A DNA stretch of 64,000 nucleotides from Paraburkholderia susongensis (GTDB lineage Bacteria > Pseudomonadota > Gammaproteobacteria > Burkholderiales > Burkholderiaceae), in contig NZ_FXAT01000005.1 in NCBI RefSeq assembly GCF_900177725.1, positions 545,829 to 609,828 on the forward strand, written 5' to 3'. Made by a program: the position numbers and the translations under genes. The stretch's first letter is position 1. Each line of letters opens with the position of its first letter. The notes under the pieces are model-generated. The model made no database searches and was not told the origin of the DNA. It saw only the letters and a list, made by a program, of their open reading frames with translations. Below, piece by piece: positions 42,223 to 51,592 of this stretch.

Positions 42223-44883
42223 CTACGGATTCCCGGCCGAACCGCCGTTCGACACCAGCGACGGCGCCAGTACGCTGTTGGGATCCTGTCCGTCCCACTG
42301 GCCGATCCATGCGTCGTTCGGCGTCGCCCCCATCACGAAAGCGAGCGTGCCGCCGGCCTTCATCTCGTCATAGGTGATGTAGGGCCGGTGCAGCGGCGAG
42401 CCATTCAGGCTGACCGACTGGACGTAGCGATTGACCGCCGACGGCGCGCCGCCGTTCGCCGTATGCGCGGTGATCGTGAAGCGCCGCGGCGCGCTGAACT
42501 GCAACCCGCCGCCGGATGCCCCGCCGGTCGCGACCGGCACGTCGATCGTCGCCTCCTCGAATAGCGGCGTGCCGAAATAGAACACGCCGCCGACGGGGTT
42601 CAGCGAATACATGCCAAGCGCGGACAGCACGTACCAGGCAGACAGCTGCCCGCAATCGTCGTTGCCAGGAACGGCCGAATCCCGCACCCGCCTCGGATCG
42701 TTCTGCGCGGCCGTCAGGCTATCGCCGCTCAACGCGGCGCGATCGCCGGCCGTAAGCGTCAACGAGTACATGTTGTCCATCACCGAGCGCACCCGATCCT
42801 GCGTCTTCGACGGCATCCCCACCACGTCGTACAGGTAAGGCAGATGGTTCGCCGGCTCATTCCCCGCGAAATACTGGCCGCTTCTGCCGGTCAGGTCCGG
42901 AAAGCCCTGGTTGTTGAGAAAGGTTAGTGGATTAGCCGGGTCGAACGTCCTGTCGAGTTGCGCGGCAAACTGGGCTTTCCCTCCTAGCAGCGCAATCAGC
43001 CCCGGGAAATCGTGGAAGACGTTCCACGTATCGACCCACGAATTCGACTCGGAGAAATTCGTCTTCTCGGCCGCGGTCGGATCGAAACCGGCCAACCAGT
43101 TGCCCTGCGCATCCTTCGGCTGTGCGAACTTCCAGCCGTTGTTCAGGTTCGTGTTGAACACGTTCCGGTAGTTCAGGCTGCGTTGCAGGTACGGCCGGTA
43201 GTCGGCCGTGCCCTTGCCCGCCGCCTTGCCCACCGCGGCCGTCGCCCAGTCGTCGAACGAATAGTCCTGCGTGGTCGACGCAGACGCGTTGTCGCCGGCA
43301 AACACGTAGCCGCGCTGCCGATACTGGTCGAAGCCGTGCGCGCTCGCGCTCTGGGTAGTCGTCAGCGCGGTCCAGATGTCGTCGACACTCGCGCTCGTCA
43401 GATGCTTCAGATAGGCATCCGCAATCATCGGGATCGACGGATGGCCCGCCATCGTGAAGGTTTCCGTTTGCGCAAGCGGCCACACCGGCAGTTCTCCCTT
43501 GCCGTTCTGCCTGAACTGCGTCAGCAGCGACTTGACCCAGCCGTCTACGCGTTCTGGCTGCACCAGCGTCATCAACGGCGATTCGGCGCGGAAGGTGTCC
43601 CACAGCGAGAACGTCGACGAGTAGTCGAAACCAGGGTTCGCATGCTTGCTCGTCGTGGGCGGTGACATCGTGCTGTCGTTGGTCGAATCCGTGCCGACGT
43701 AACTGCCGTCCGCATTGTTGTAGAGCGTCGGCGCGAGCATCGTGCGGTACAGCGACGTGTAGAACATGGTTTGCTGGTCCGCCGTGCCACCCTTGATGCG
43801 GATCCTGCCGAGAGCGGCGGCCCAGTCGCGCTCGGCCGAACCGCGCACCTGATCGAACGACTTCGCGCCGACTTCCGCTGCGAGGTTGGCCTGGGCGTCC
43901 GCGATGCTCGACGGCGATATGCCCACCTTCACCGTGACCGAGCCGCCGGCATAGTTGCCGTTGCCCGCGAAGGTCAGGTAGGCCTGGTAGCCGTCCGCGC
44001 TGAAAGCGACGTTCTTGGGGTCAAACGCCTTCGAGAAGCGCGCAACGAAATACGTCGGTTTGTTACTCGCCCAATTGTTGGTGATCTCCCATCCCGCGAT
44101 CGTCTGCGCATCGATCACCTCGATCTTGCCACTGGCGGTCGTGCCACCGATCGGATGGTCGATACTCACGATCATGCTCTGCCGCTGCGCCGCCGTGTTC
44201 GGGAAGTACGTGTAGCGCTGCACGCCCGCATGCGTGGTAGCCGTCATCTCGGCGAATATCTTCGCACCCTGCACGTTCCACGGCGTGTTGCCCGTGCCTT
44301 GCGGCGACATCAGCACGCCGTAGTAACCGGCGCTAGCGCGTTCGTCGTCATGTTTGAACGATGCGTTGTAGGTGATCGACGAATCGGCGGCCACCTTGGC
44401 AAGCGTCGTCTTGTCGACCGGCGCCAGCGTCGGCAGGAACCGCACTTCGCCGCCCGAGCCGATGCCGGTGCCCGACAGGTGCGTATGCGAGAAGCCGGTG
44501 ATATAGGCATCGTCGTACAGATAGCCGGGGCTGCGATCCCAGCCGGACGACGGCGTGGTCGTGCCGGTCGTGTCCGGCCCGAGCTGGACCATGCCGAACG
44601 GCACGGTCGCGCCGGGGTAGACATGGCCATGACCCCGCACGCCGCTGTCCCACGGCGCGTTGATATCGAGATTCGCGGTGCCGATCATCGGATCGACGCT
44701 GCGCAGGATCGACCGCTTGCCGGCATTCCCCTGATCGCCCTGATCGCCCTGACCACCCTGCGAGGATCCCACTTCGGCCGCGTTTGCCTTCGCCAGCATG
44801 CTCGCATCCGTCGAACCCTGATCGCTCCACCATCCCGGCAGGGCGGCAAGGCACCCGATACCCAACACATAATGTAGCTTCAC
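42223..44883 (-). CDS. Secreted GH92-family alpha-mannosidase-like glycosidase
   Basis: GH92 enzymes are calcium-dependent exo-alpha-mannosidases. The roughly 886-residue protein has the N-terminal block VDPMIGT, GHGHVYPGATVPFGMVQLGP, and the signature PGNDDCGQLSAWYVLSALGMY near residue 740, so both family domains are complete. I choose a GTG at 44883 (KLHYVLGIGCLAALPG follows, a likely export signal) because AGGAG lies 8 bp upstream; an ATG at 44940 has no good site. A GGQGDQGDQG linker follows the signal. No other glycan genes are adjacent, so it probably trims external mannosides. Confidence 0.9.
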   Translation of the reverse strand: MKLHYVLGIGCLAALPGWWSDQGSTDASMLAKANAAEVGSSQGGQGDQGDQGNAGKRSILRSVDPMIGTANLDINAPWDSGVRGHGHVYPGATVPFGMVQLGPDTTGTTTPSSGWDRSPGYLYDDAYITGFSHTHLSGTGIGSGGEVRFLPTLAPVDKTTLAKVAADSSITYNASFKHDDERASAGYYGVLMSPQGTGNTPWNVQGAKIFAEMTATTHAGVQRYTYFPNTAAQRQSMIVSIDHPIGGTTASGKIEVIDAQTIAGWEITNNWASNKPTYFVARFSKAFDPKNVAFSADGYQAYLTFAGNGNYAGGSVTVKVGISPSSIADAQANLAAEVGAKSFDQVRGSAERDWAAALGRIRIKGGTADQQTMFYTSLYRTMLAPTLYNNADGSYVGTDSTNDSTMSPPTTSKHANPGFDYSSTFSLWDTFRAESPLMTLVQPERVDGWVKSLLTQFRQNGKGELPVWPLAQTETFTMAGHPSIPMIADAYLKHLTSASVDDIWTALTTTQSASAHGFDQYRQRGYVFAGDNASASTTQDYSFDDWATAAVGKAAGKGTADYRPYLQRSLNYRNVFNTNLNNGWKFAQPKDAQGNWLAGFDPTAAEKTNFSESNSWVDTWNVFHDFPGLIALLGGKAQFAAQLDRTFDPANPLTFLNNQGFPDLTGRSGQYFAGNEPANHLPYLYDVVGMPSKTQDRVRSVMDNMYSLTLTAGDRAALSGDSLTAAQNDPRRVRDSAVPGNDDCGQLSAWYVLSALGMYSLNPVGGVFYFGTPLFEEATIDVPVATGGASGGGLQFSAPRRFTITAHTANGGAPSAVNRYVQSVSLNGSPLHRPYITYDEMKAGGTLAFVMGATPNDAWIGQWDGQDPNSVLAPSLVSNGGSAGNP

Positions 44884-45022
44884 TCGTCCACTCCTCTCTC
44901 TGCGTCGGTCCTGTTTGAAAAACCGCTCGTTGAACTTCATCCATCTACAAGATGCATTCGATTCGTCGTCGTTGCCTGTCTTCGTATCGCTCTCGAAGCG
45001 ATCCTATTGATTCGGTGTGCAA

Positions 45023-45041
45023 AATTTCTATATCAGAAATT
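45023..45041. promoter_or_regulatory. Perfect AT-rich dyad upstream of the GH92 gene
   Basis: AATTTCT and AGAAATT flank a 5-bp spacer, 140 bp before the GH92 GTG. The size suits a repressor or activator operator. No candidate regulator gene is adjacent. Confidence 0.4.
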
Positions 45042-45425
45042 GTTTTTTCGGAAATTCTCTTCTGATCTGGTGAATCGACCGGGGATTCCGCGCACGCATA
45101 TGCGGCGAATCGCCTGCGCGGGAGAGACCGTGTGACGCGTCGCTTCGCCACACTGATTTCCATGAAAGGACAATGATCGGAAGAATGCTGAAACGGATTC
45201 GAGTTTTCTATTCGTATTTTTACGTATTTTTAGCTCGTTTATCTAAACAAAATTCTGTTGCGTAATCATGATTAATGCGTCGCGCATCGGAAATTCACAA
45301 GTTCTCTGTCGTCTTCGGGACTTCGGCACAGCAGGTCCTTACCGCGACAAAGCCTCCAACAATGCGCTGGCCGGGGGATAGCGGTTCGTACGAGCCGGAG
45401 GCCTGCGCGAGATAAAAAAAGTACC

Positions 45426-45491
45426 TCAGGAATTGCGAGTCATGCCTGAGGAAAAGGCAACTTGGTACTCCGGACGAACTCTTTCACTATT
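45426..45491 (+). promoter_or_regulatory. Left copy of the paired 66-bp promoter element
   Basis: The element begins TCAGGAATTGCGAGTCATG, has TGAGGAAAAGGCAA at 45447-45460, a -35-like TTGGTA at 45462-45467, a 17-bp spacer and a -10-like CACTAT at 45485-45490. It matches the element at 56047-56112 (minus strand) at 52 of 66 positions with no gap. The upstream block also contains CCTCAGG and CCTGAGG as an inverted repeat. It faces the alpha-hydroxyacid dehydrogenase gene. Confidence 0.75.
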
Positions 45492-45844
45492 CACACATAT
45501 TTCGACAAACTGCGGCAGATTCACGGCTTCGCTTTTCTTTACCTGAGAGAGGACGCAGACACTGCTGCCCATCATTTAGAACTACCTGCCAGTTTGCAGA
45601 TTCCACATTGGCGGTGCTGTCCACGGAGTACATCGTCAGCACAACCCGCTTGTTCGCCTTCGCCAATTGCTTCCTAAAGCCTCAGGACAGTATTGAAAAT
45701 CGAAGAGACTCGTTGAACGATTTAAAGAAATCAAAGTAATGCGGCAACTTGAGGCACTCCGGGGCCGAATCGACACGACAAAAAATGGCGTCGCATATTT
45801 CCGTGCGGATAGGCCTCGTCAGATTCAGATGTGTAGGAGAGTTC

Positions 45845-47008
45845 ATGGTTCTTTCGAACGTAGCGGATTACCGCACGGCAGCCCAGCGCTTCCTGCCTGG
45901 ATTCGCCTTTTCGTATCTCGAAGGTGGCGCCGAGAACGAAATCACACTGCGCCGAAATCGCGCGGCATTTGAGGCGCTGGCGTTCGAGCCTCGCGTTCTG
46001 CAAGACGTCTCCGTTATCGATACACGCACGATGCTTGCGGGCAGGCCAGCCACGTGGCCCGCGGTAGTCGGCCCTACGGGTCTGAATGGAATATTTCGTC
46101 GGCATGCGGATGAAGCGCTCGCACGCGCGGCGCAGGCGGCGGGCCTCCCGTTTGCACTTTCGACGGCCTCGACGAGCTTGCTGGAAGTCGTGCGCGACGT
46201 GACTGACGGTGACCTGTGGCTGCAGCTCTATGTGCAGGAGGACCGCCGAATTGCCGAGAACATGATGGCGCGTGCGCGTGCAGCGAAGTTTTCCGCCTTG
46301 CTGTTGACCGTCGATACACCGGTGCTGGGTCAGCGCGACGATTATGTCCGAACCGGCTTTACGATGCCGTTGCGCTGGACACCGCGGCTTGTCTGGGACA
46401 TCGTGACCCATCCGCGTTGGCTTGCTACGGTGGGAATCCACGGCCAACCGAAACTCGTGAACCTGTCACGAAGTGCTCAACTGGGCGCGGGCATCGAGGA
46501 CCGCATGGGCACGAGTACTCATCGAATGGACCAGACCTTGAACTGGCGCGATATCGCGTGGCTGCGAGCGCACTGGGACGGCAAAATCTTCATCAAGGGC
46601 ATTCAGACAGTCGAGGATGCAAGAACAGCGTTCCAGCACGAGGTCGACGGCGTCGTGTTATCGAATCACGGCGGAAGACAACTCGACGGCGCACGCAGCC
46701 CACTGGACATCATTGCGCAAACAGTGAGCTACGCGCCACGTTCGGCCGAAGTCCTCGCAGATGGCGGCATTCTGCGCGGCAGCGACATAGTGAAGGCCGT
46801 AGCGCTGGGTGCGCGCGGCGTCTTGCTTGGCCGCGCGCCGCTATATGGGCTGGCGGCCGCTGGGCAGTCCGGCGCCCGCGATGTCCTGGCGCTGCTGCAC
46901 AATGAGTTGCAGACGTGCCTGCGGTTGCTCGGCTGCGCCAGGCTCACCTCGCTAACCGCGGACGTTCTGGCCTCTCACGGCTTTACAGCCTGTGATCGGC
47001 GTCGCTGA
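45845..47008 (+). CDS. FMN-dependent alpha-hydroxyacid dehydrogenase
   Basis: Family members oxidise L-2-hydroxy acids such as lactate, glycolate or mandelate to 2-oxo acids. The 387-residue TIM barrel has LWLQLYVQ, the FMN-binding IKGIQTVEDA (Lys251) and the catalytic SNHGGRQLDGA (His275, Arg278). GGAGAG lies 6 bp before the ATG at 45845; an in-frame ATG at 45749 adds an unlike tail. It is the first gene behind the left promoter element and may feed the island with an oxo acid. The substrate side chain cannot be told. Confidence 0.9.
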   Translation: MVLSNVADYRTAAQRFLPGFAFSYLEGGAENEITLRRNRAAFEALAFEPRVLQDVSVIDTRTMLAGRPATWPAVVGPTGLNGIFRRHADEALARAAQAAGLPFALSTASTSLLEVVRDVTDGDLWLQLYVQEDRRIAENMMARARAAKFSALLLTVDTPVLGQRDDYVRTGFTMPLRWTPRLVWDIVTHPRWLATVGIHGQPKLVNLSRSAQLGAGIEDRMGTSTHRMDQTLNWRDIAWLRAHWDGKIFIKGIQTVEDARTAFQHEVDGVVLSNHGGRQLDGARSPLDIIAQTVSYAPRSAEVLADGGILRGSDIVKAVALGARGVLLGRAPLYGLAAAGQSGARDVLALLHNELQTCLRLLGCARLTSLTADVLASHGFTACDRRR

Positions 47009-47041
47009 TATGCCCGCCTCCGGTATGGTGGCGAGCATATC
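47007..47041. terminator. Hairpin between convergent dehydrogenase and monooxygenase genes
   Basis: GATATG at 47007-47012 pairs with CATATC at 47036-47041, with an inner CGCC/GGCG pairing (47015-47018 with 47030-47033). It overlaps the dehydrogenase stop codon and lies 9 bp from the end of the facing gene. No strong T run is present. Confidence 0.55.
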
Positions 47042-47049
47042 CACCTGCT

Positions 47050-48300
47050 TCACTTTTTCCTGTAAGCAACATAGTTTCGTTGAATCATGATGTGGTCGGC
47101 GATGTACTTCGCGTCGTGCCAGCACCCGTAAATGAACGACGAAGCCCGGTTCGTGAGTTCGGGCAGCCCCAGGAAGTAGATACCCGTTTCCGACGAAAGC
47201 CCGCGTTTGTGAAACGGCATGCCATGCTCATCGAAGGCGTCGACTTCCAGCCAACTGAAATCGAACTTGAAGCCGGTTGCCCAGAGGATGGTTTTAATCC
47301 CGGCCTGGGCAAGGTCAAGGCTGAGGATCGGCTGCCTGATGCATTCGGGGTCTTCCAGGAGTTGCCAGGCTTCGGGCTCCGGCGGCAGATCGATGCCATT
47401 GCGCTCGATGTAGGTGTCGGCTTCGCGTAGGACATCGAAGTAGTCCTTGTCGCCCTCGGCGATATTCGACGCCAGATCATTCTCGAAATGGAGCACACCG
47501 TTCTCATAGGTCTTGGTCAAGCCCAGAACGGTAATGCCCTTGTGCGCGAGGCGCCGGAAATCGACCGTCTTGCCGCCCTCATAACCGCTCACGGCGAAGG
47601 CAACGTGTTTCTTTTTCGGCTTGGTCTTGATCTCATCCCACTTGCCGAGCACACCGAGCCACCAGACATAGTCACGTTGGCGGTAAGAACGCGGCGGCCG
47701 GTAGTGCTCGCCGATCGACAGGTAGACCGTCCGGCCCGCATTGCACAACTCTTCCGCGATCTGTGAGCCCGAGGCGCCGCCGCCAACGACCAGCACGGCC
47801 CCGTTTGCCAGTTGTCCCGGATTCTTGTAGGCCGAGGAATGCAACTGGTCGACCCCGGCATCCGTCGAAACGATTTTGGGGTATTGGGGAATCTGGAAAG
47901 GGCCGGTGGCGGCTACCACGCGCTCGGCTTCGATGACACCTTCCGACGTCGTCACGATGAATCCCGGACGGTTTTCATTGCGCCTGACACGCTTGACCTC
48001 CACGCCCGTGCGGACCGGCGCATTAATCATGCTGGCATAGTCCTCGAAATACTTTGCCACGCGCTCCTTCGGCGGAAAGACGTCGGGAGCCACATCTTCG
48101 AACTCGAGGTTCGGAAAGCGGTCGTGCCATGCCGGACCGTTGGCAACGAGGGAGTCCCAGCGTTCGGAGCGCCAGCGTTCCGCAACCCGCTTGCGCTCCA
48201 GAACGATGTGCGGGATGCCCATCTGCGAGAGATGTTCGCTCATGGCGATCCCCGACTGACCAGCGCCGACTACCAGCGTATCGATTTTTTCAACTGTCAT
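47050..48300 (-). CDS. Flavin-containing monooxygenase-like NAD(P)/FAD oxidoreductase
   Basis: The 416-residue protein has an N-terminal FAD loop (VVGAGQSGIAMSEHL), a second dinucleotide loop (VVGGGASGSQIAEEL near residue 170) and the WRSERWDSLVANGPAWHDRF block of CzcO/FMO-like enzymes. Such enzymes oxygenate amines, sulfides or ketones using NADPH and O2. It faces the dehydrogenase and is divergent from the ABC ATPase gene. Within the island it could oxidise an amine or sulfide substrate; that is inference. Confidence 0.85.
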   Translation of the reverse strand: MTVEKIDTLVVGAGQSGIAMSEHLSQMGIPHIVLERKRVAERWRSERWDSLVANGPAWHDRFPNLEFEDVAPDVFPPKERVAKYFEDYASMINAPVRTGVEVKRVRRNENRPGFIVTTSEGVIEAERVVAATGPFQIPQYPKIVSTDAGVDQLHSSAYKNPGQLANGAVLVVGGGASGSQIAEELCNAGRTVYLSIGEHYRPPRSYRQRDYVWWLGVLGKWDEIKTKPKKKHVAFAVSGYEGGKTVDFRRLAHKGITVLGLTKTYENGVLHFENDLASNIAEGDKDYFDVLREADTYIERNGIDLPPEPEAWQLLEDPECIRQPILSLDLAQAGIKTILWATGFKFDFSWLEVDAFDEHGMPFHKRGLSSETGIYFLGLPELTNRASSFIYGCWHDAKYIADHIMIQRNYVAYRKK

Positions 48301-48733
48301 TTCCGATTCCCAAGAAAGGAGTCGAGATCATCCGATTCCAAACGCGACGCGCGAAGGCCTCGGAGTCCAACTCCAGGAACGCGTGAATTCTGCGAAACAT
48401 TGGTTTCACGCACGGTCGAAGTTTGCGCAACAGGACTCTGCTTGGAAATCAGGATTTTTGGATTCGGTGCTTCGGAAAAAGCAAACGGCTATCGTTGCCC
48501 CTTCAGGCATTTACCGAAGGACATGTTTTTCGGGGCAATCACGGCGGTGCGGACGTCTTTCGCGGGGGAGATTCTGTTTTTCCGACGCCGGGCCTCAAGA
48601 TTCGCAAAGGCCGCGACGACGCATTTTCCGTATCCTTCAATGCGATGGTTCCGATCGGGCGAATACCGCGAGTACCGCATTGACCGCGCTTGATGCTACG
48701 GATCCCGTTCAGTACAGAGATAAGGCTATCTGC
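48301..48733. other. 433-bp divergent intergenic region
   Basis: No gene is seen between the monooxygenase and the ABC ATPase. Promoters for both should lie here, but I find no copy of the island's 66-bp element and no strong palindrome. GCTTCGGAAAAAGC at 48469-48482 is a weak dyad. Confidence 0.35.
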
Positions 48734-49897
48734 ATGATCGACATCATGAACTCAATTGATTCGTCTGCCCTCCAGCTGGAAAGCCCGCCGTTGCCAAGCC
48801 CCGCGGTCGCCGTCAGCGTGGAGCATGTGGTCACGAAGTACCGTGACCAGACCATTCTGCATGACCTCTCGCTGAAGATTCGCCAAGGCGAGTTTCTTAC
48901 CTTGCTGGGCCCTTCGGGCTGCGGCAAAACAACGTTGCTCAATCTGATTGCCGGATTCACGGAAGCGGAACAGGGCGAGATATTCATCGACCAGCAACCG
49001 GTGACGAGCCTGCCGCCCCACAAACGCCAGATCGGCGTCGTGTTCCAGAACTACGCGCTCTTTCCGCATATGGATGTGGAGCGCAACATCGGCTACGGCC
49101 TACGCATGCGAGGCATACCGGCCGCTGAGATCAGGCAGCGCGTGCGGGCTGCCATGGCGCTGGTGAAGCTGGACGAACTGGGGCATCGTAAGCCCCGCGA
49201 GCTTTCCGGCGGTCAGCAGCAACGCGTGGCGCTGGCTCGTGCCCTCGTCATCGAGCCGAAGGTCTTGTTGCTCGACGAACCGTTCTCGGCACTGGACAAG
49301 AATCTGCGCGGCTCCATGCAGGTCGAGATCCGCGAAATCCAGCGCAAGCTTGGTGTGACGACGATTTTCGTGACGCACGATCAGAGTGAAGCGCTGAGCA
49401 TGTCGGACCGCATTGCCGTCATGTCGGGCGGCCGAATCTGTCAGATATCGACGCCTGACCAGATCTATCGCCGCCCCGAGGATCCCTTCGTGGCGTCCTT
49501 CCTCGGCGACGTCAACATCCTGCCGGCGCACTTTCATGGTGAAGATGGAACCCATCTCCACCTTCGTCTAGGCGCCCGCCTGGTCAGCGTCGAGCGGGAG
49601 CGTCTGGTTGGCGGTCGACACGACGGGGGACGGCTGGACATCTATGTGCGCCCTGAGCATATTTCCTTCGAACCGCTGAGCGCCGACTCGGTCCTGACCG
49701 GCACCGTGGTGCGCCACGTGTTCCAGGGCGATCACTCCGATACCTACGTGGATGTCGATATTCCCGTCAGCGGCTTTCAACGCGTGATGGTGCGTTCGCC
49801 GGGATTGGCCGTCATGGATCGATGGCCGATCGGCACCGTGACCGCACTAACGCTTCCACCGCGCAACATGACCGTTTTCTCCGCAGCCACGGCCTGA
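48734..49897 (+). CDS. ABC transporter ATP-binding protein, PotA type
   Basis: The 387-residue ATPase has Walker A GPSGCGKTT, Q-loop FQNYALFPHM, signature LSGGQQQR, Walker B VLLLDEPFSALD, switch THDQSEA and a C-terminal TOBE domain. It is the only ATPase in the island, while its binding protein and two permeases are on the other strand at 53.2-56.0 kb; together they make one complete importer. The first 20 residues are variable, and 48746 is an alternative start. Confidence 0.9.
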   Translation: MIDIMNSIDSSALQLESPPLPSPAVAVSVEHVVTKYRDQTILHDLSLKIRQGEFLTLLGPSGCGKTTLLNLIAGFTEAEQGEIFIDQQPVTSLPPHKRQIGVVFQNYALFPHMDVERNIGYGLRMRGIPAAEIRQRVRAAMALVKLDELGHRKPRELSGGQQQRVALARALVIEPKVLLLDEPFSALDKNLRGSMQVEIREIQRKLGVTTIFVTHDQSEALSMSDRIAVMSGGRICQISTPDQIYRRPEDPFVASFLGDVNILPAHFHGEDGTHLHLRLGARLVSVERERLVGGRHDGGRLDIYVRPEHISFEPLSADSVLTGTVVRHVFQGDHSDTYVDVDIPVSGFQRVMVRSPGLAVMDRWPIGTVTALTLPPRNMTVFSAATA

Positions 49898-49937
49898 GTT
49901 CCGTGTGCAGCCCGTGGCTTACAGCGACTACCAGAAT

Positions 49938-50936
49938 ATGACGACGATCCCTTCTTCCATGCAAGCAATCGTAGCTCGCCAACCCGGTGGGCCCGAGGTT
50001 CTGACGATGGCCGAGCGCCCTGTCCCCGTGCCGGGCGCCGGTCAGGTGCTGCTGCGGGTGCTCGCGGCAGGCATCAATCGGCCGGATATCATGCAGCGTC
50101 AAGGTCTCGCAATGCCTGCTCCCGGCGCGACCGACGTGCTGGGTCTGGAGGCTTGCGGCGAAGTCGCCGCTTGCGGCCCGGGCGTAGAACGGCTCGTACC
50201 GGGCACACGCGTCATGGCGCTGCTGCCCGGCGGCGGCTATGCACCCTGGTGCATCGCGTATGCGGAGCAATGCCTTCCCGTGCCCCCCGGACTCACCGAC
50301 GTCGAGGCTGGCGCTCTGCCGGAGGGACTATTCGCGGTCTGGCACAACCTGTTCGAACTGGGTGCGCTGCAAATGGGCGAAACCGTGCTGATCCACGGCG
50401 CGGCGGGTGGCATCGGCACGTTGGCCATACGCATGGCGCACGCGGCAGGGGCCCGGGTTATCGTCACGGCCGGCATCAAGGAGCAACTCCCCGAATTGAT
50501 GGCAATGGGCGCCGCCAAGGCGATCAACTATCACGATACCGATTTCGTGGCAGCGTGCCGTCAAGCCACCGATGGGCTTGGAGTGGACGTCGTGCTCGAT
50601 ATGATCGGCGGTGACTATGTCAAACGCAACCTGGATGCATTGGCGTTCGGCGGCCGTCACGTGAGCCTCTCATTTCTGCAAGGCTCCCGGGTCGACCTCG
50701 AGTTGCTGACACTCATGCAAAAGCAGCTTAGTCTGCACTCGTCGACCTTGAGGCCTCAATCCCTCGCGGAAAAAGCACGCATGGCCCGGCTGATCGAGCG
50801 GCGCGTGCTGCCGCTCTTGGCCGACGGCCGGGTGCGGCCGCGCATTCATGAAAAGCTGCCGCTCGCCAGGGTGGCCGACGCGCATCGCATGCTCGAGCGG
50901 GGCGACGTGTTCGGCAAGCTGGTACTGATTCCCTGA
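49938..50936 (+). CDS. Zinc-independent NADPH:quinone oxidoreductase-like protein
   Basis: The 332-residue medium-chain dehydrogenase/reductase has the GroES-like N-terminal domain (QVLLRVLAAGINRPDIMQRQ) and a Rossmann domain (LIHGAAGGIGTLAIRMAHAA). It lacks the cysteine-rich zinc site, as in quinone oxidoreductases and PIG3. It would reduce a quinone or enone. The gene is 40 bp after the ATPase and begins a run of four closely spaced genes. Other starts are possible (GTG at 49905, ATG at 49959). Confidence 0.88.
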   Translation: MTTIPSSMQAIVARQPGGPEVLTMAERPVPVPGAGQVLLRVLAAGINRPDIMQRQGLAMPAPGATDVLGLEACGEVAACGPGVERLVPGTRVMALLPGGGYAPWCIAYAEQCLPVPPGLTDVEAGALPEGLFAVWHNLFELGALQMGETVLIHGAAGGIGTLAIRMAHAAGARVIVTAGIKEQLPELMAMGAAKAINYHDTDFVAACRQATDGLGVDVVLDMIGGDYVKRNLDALAFGGRHVSLSFLQGSRVDLELLTLMQKQLSLHSSTLRPQSLAEKARMARLIERRVLPLLADGRVRPRIHEKLPLARVADAHRMLERGDVFGKLVLIP

Positions 50937-50968
50937 TCCCCGCCGCGCCACCCGGGACCGCAACTATC

Positions 50969-51583
50969 ATGCAACTCCTCTACGCACCGACCTCGCCCTA
51001 CGTGCGCAAGGTCATGGTCAGCGCGCATCTGCTGAATCTGGTCGAACACATCAGCTTGCTGGATAGCGCCGCCAACCCCATCAATCGCGACGCCCGCATT
51101 GCCGCTCACAATCCGATGGCAAAAGTGCCGACGATGATCCTGGCCGACGGTCAGTCGCTGTACGACAGCCGCGTGATCTGCGAGTACCTCGACAGCCTCG
51201 CGCCCGGGTATGGTCTGTTTCCCGCGGCAGGGAAACTGCGCTGGCAGGCCCTGCTGCGTCAATCGATGGGCGATGGTCTGCTCGACGCGGCATTGCTCGC
51301 GCGCTACGAATTCACTGCGCGGCCCGAGGAGAAGCAATGGGGAGGCTGGCGCGCGGCGCAATTGGTCAAGGTCGCGGCATGTCTCGAGGACATCGAGACA
51401 CAAGCCAAAACGCTGGCGACAACCCATCTCACCATCGGGGAGGTCACTATCGGTTGCGCGCTCGGTTACCTGGATTTCCGCTTCCCTGAACTCAATTGGC
51501 GCGACACCCATCCCAAAGCCGCACAGTGGCATGCGCAGATGGCAACGCTGCCCGCCATGCGGGCTACCGTTCCTCATACCTGA
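50969..51583 (+). CDS. Glutathione S-transferase family protein
   Basis: The 204-residue protein has an N-terminal thioredoxin-like domain (LLYAPTSPYVRKVMVSAHLL, then KVPTMILADGQSLYDSRVI for glutathione contacts) and a helical C-terminal domain. GSTs in catabolic operons often act as isomerases, lyases or detoxifying enzymes. The likely catalytic Ser is in PTSPYVRK. It is 32 bp downstream of the oxidoreductase gene. Confidence 0.88.
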   Translation: MQLLYAPTSPYVRKVMVSAHLLNLVEHISLLDSAANPINRDARIAAHNPMAKVPTMILADGQSLYDSRVICEYLDSLAPGYGLFPAAGKLRWQALLRQSMGDGLLDAALLARYEFTARPEEKQWGGWRAAQLVKVAACLEDIETQAKTLATTHLTIGEVTIGCALGYLDFRFPELNWRDTHPKAAQWHAQMATLPAMRATVPHT

Positions 51584-51592
51584 GTGAATTGC

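Larger units (their letters stand above)
44884..45844. other. 961-bp region between GH92 and the catabolic island
   Basis: No complete gene is seen. It holds two AT-rich dyads near GH92 (AATTTCT-ATATC-AGAAATT at 45023-45041; TAATCATGATTA at 45263-45274), then the island's promoter element at 45426-45491. From the predicted start near 45497 to the dehydrogenase ATG is about 350 nt of leader. A 34-codon frame from the ATG at 45442 has an AGGA site, and its first codons are partly shared with the other copy of the promoter element. Confidence 0.5.

Noticed and set aside
45462..45677. 71-codon frame in the leader before the dehydrogenase gene
   Set aside because: No ribosome site, no recognisable family and atypical composition; treated as non-coding leader.
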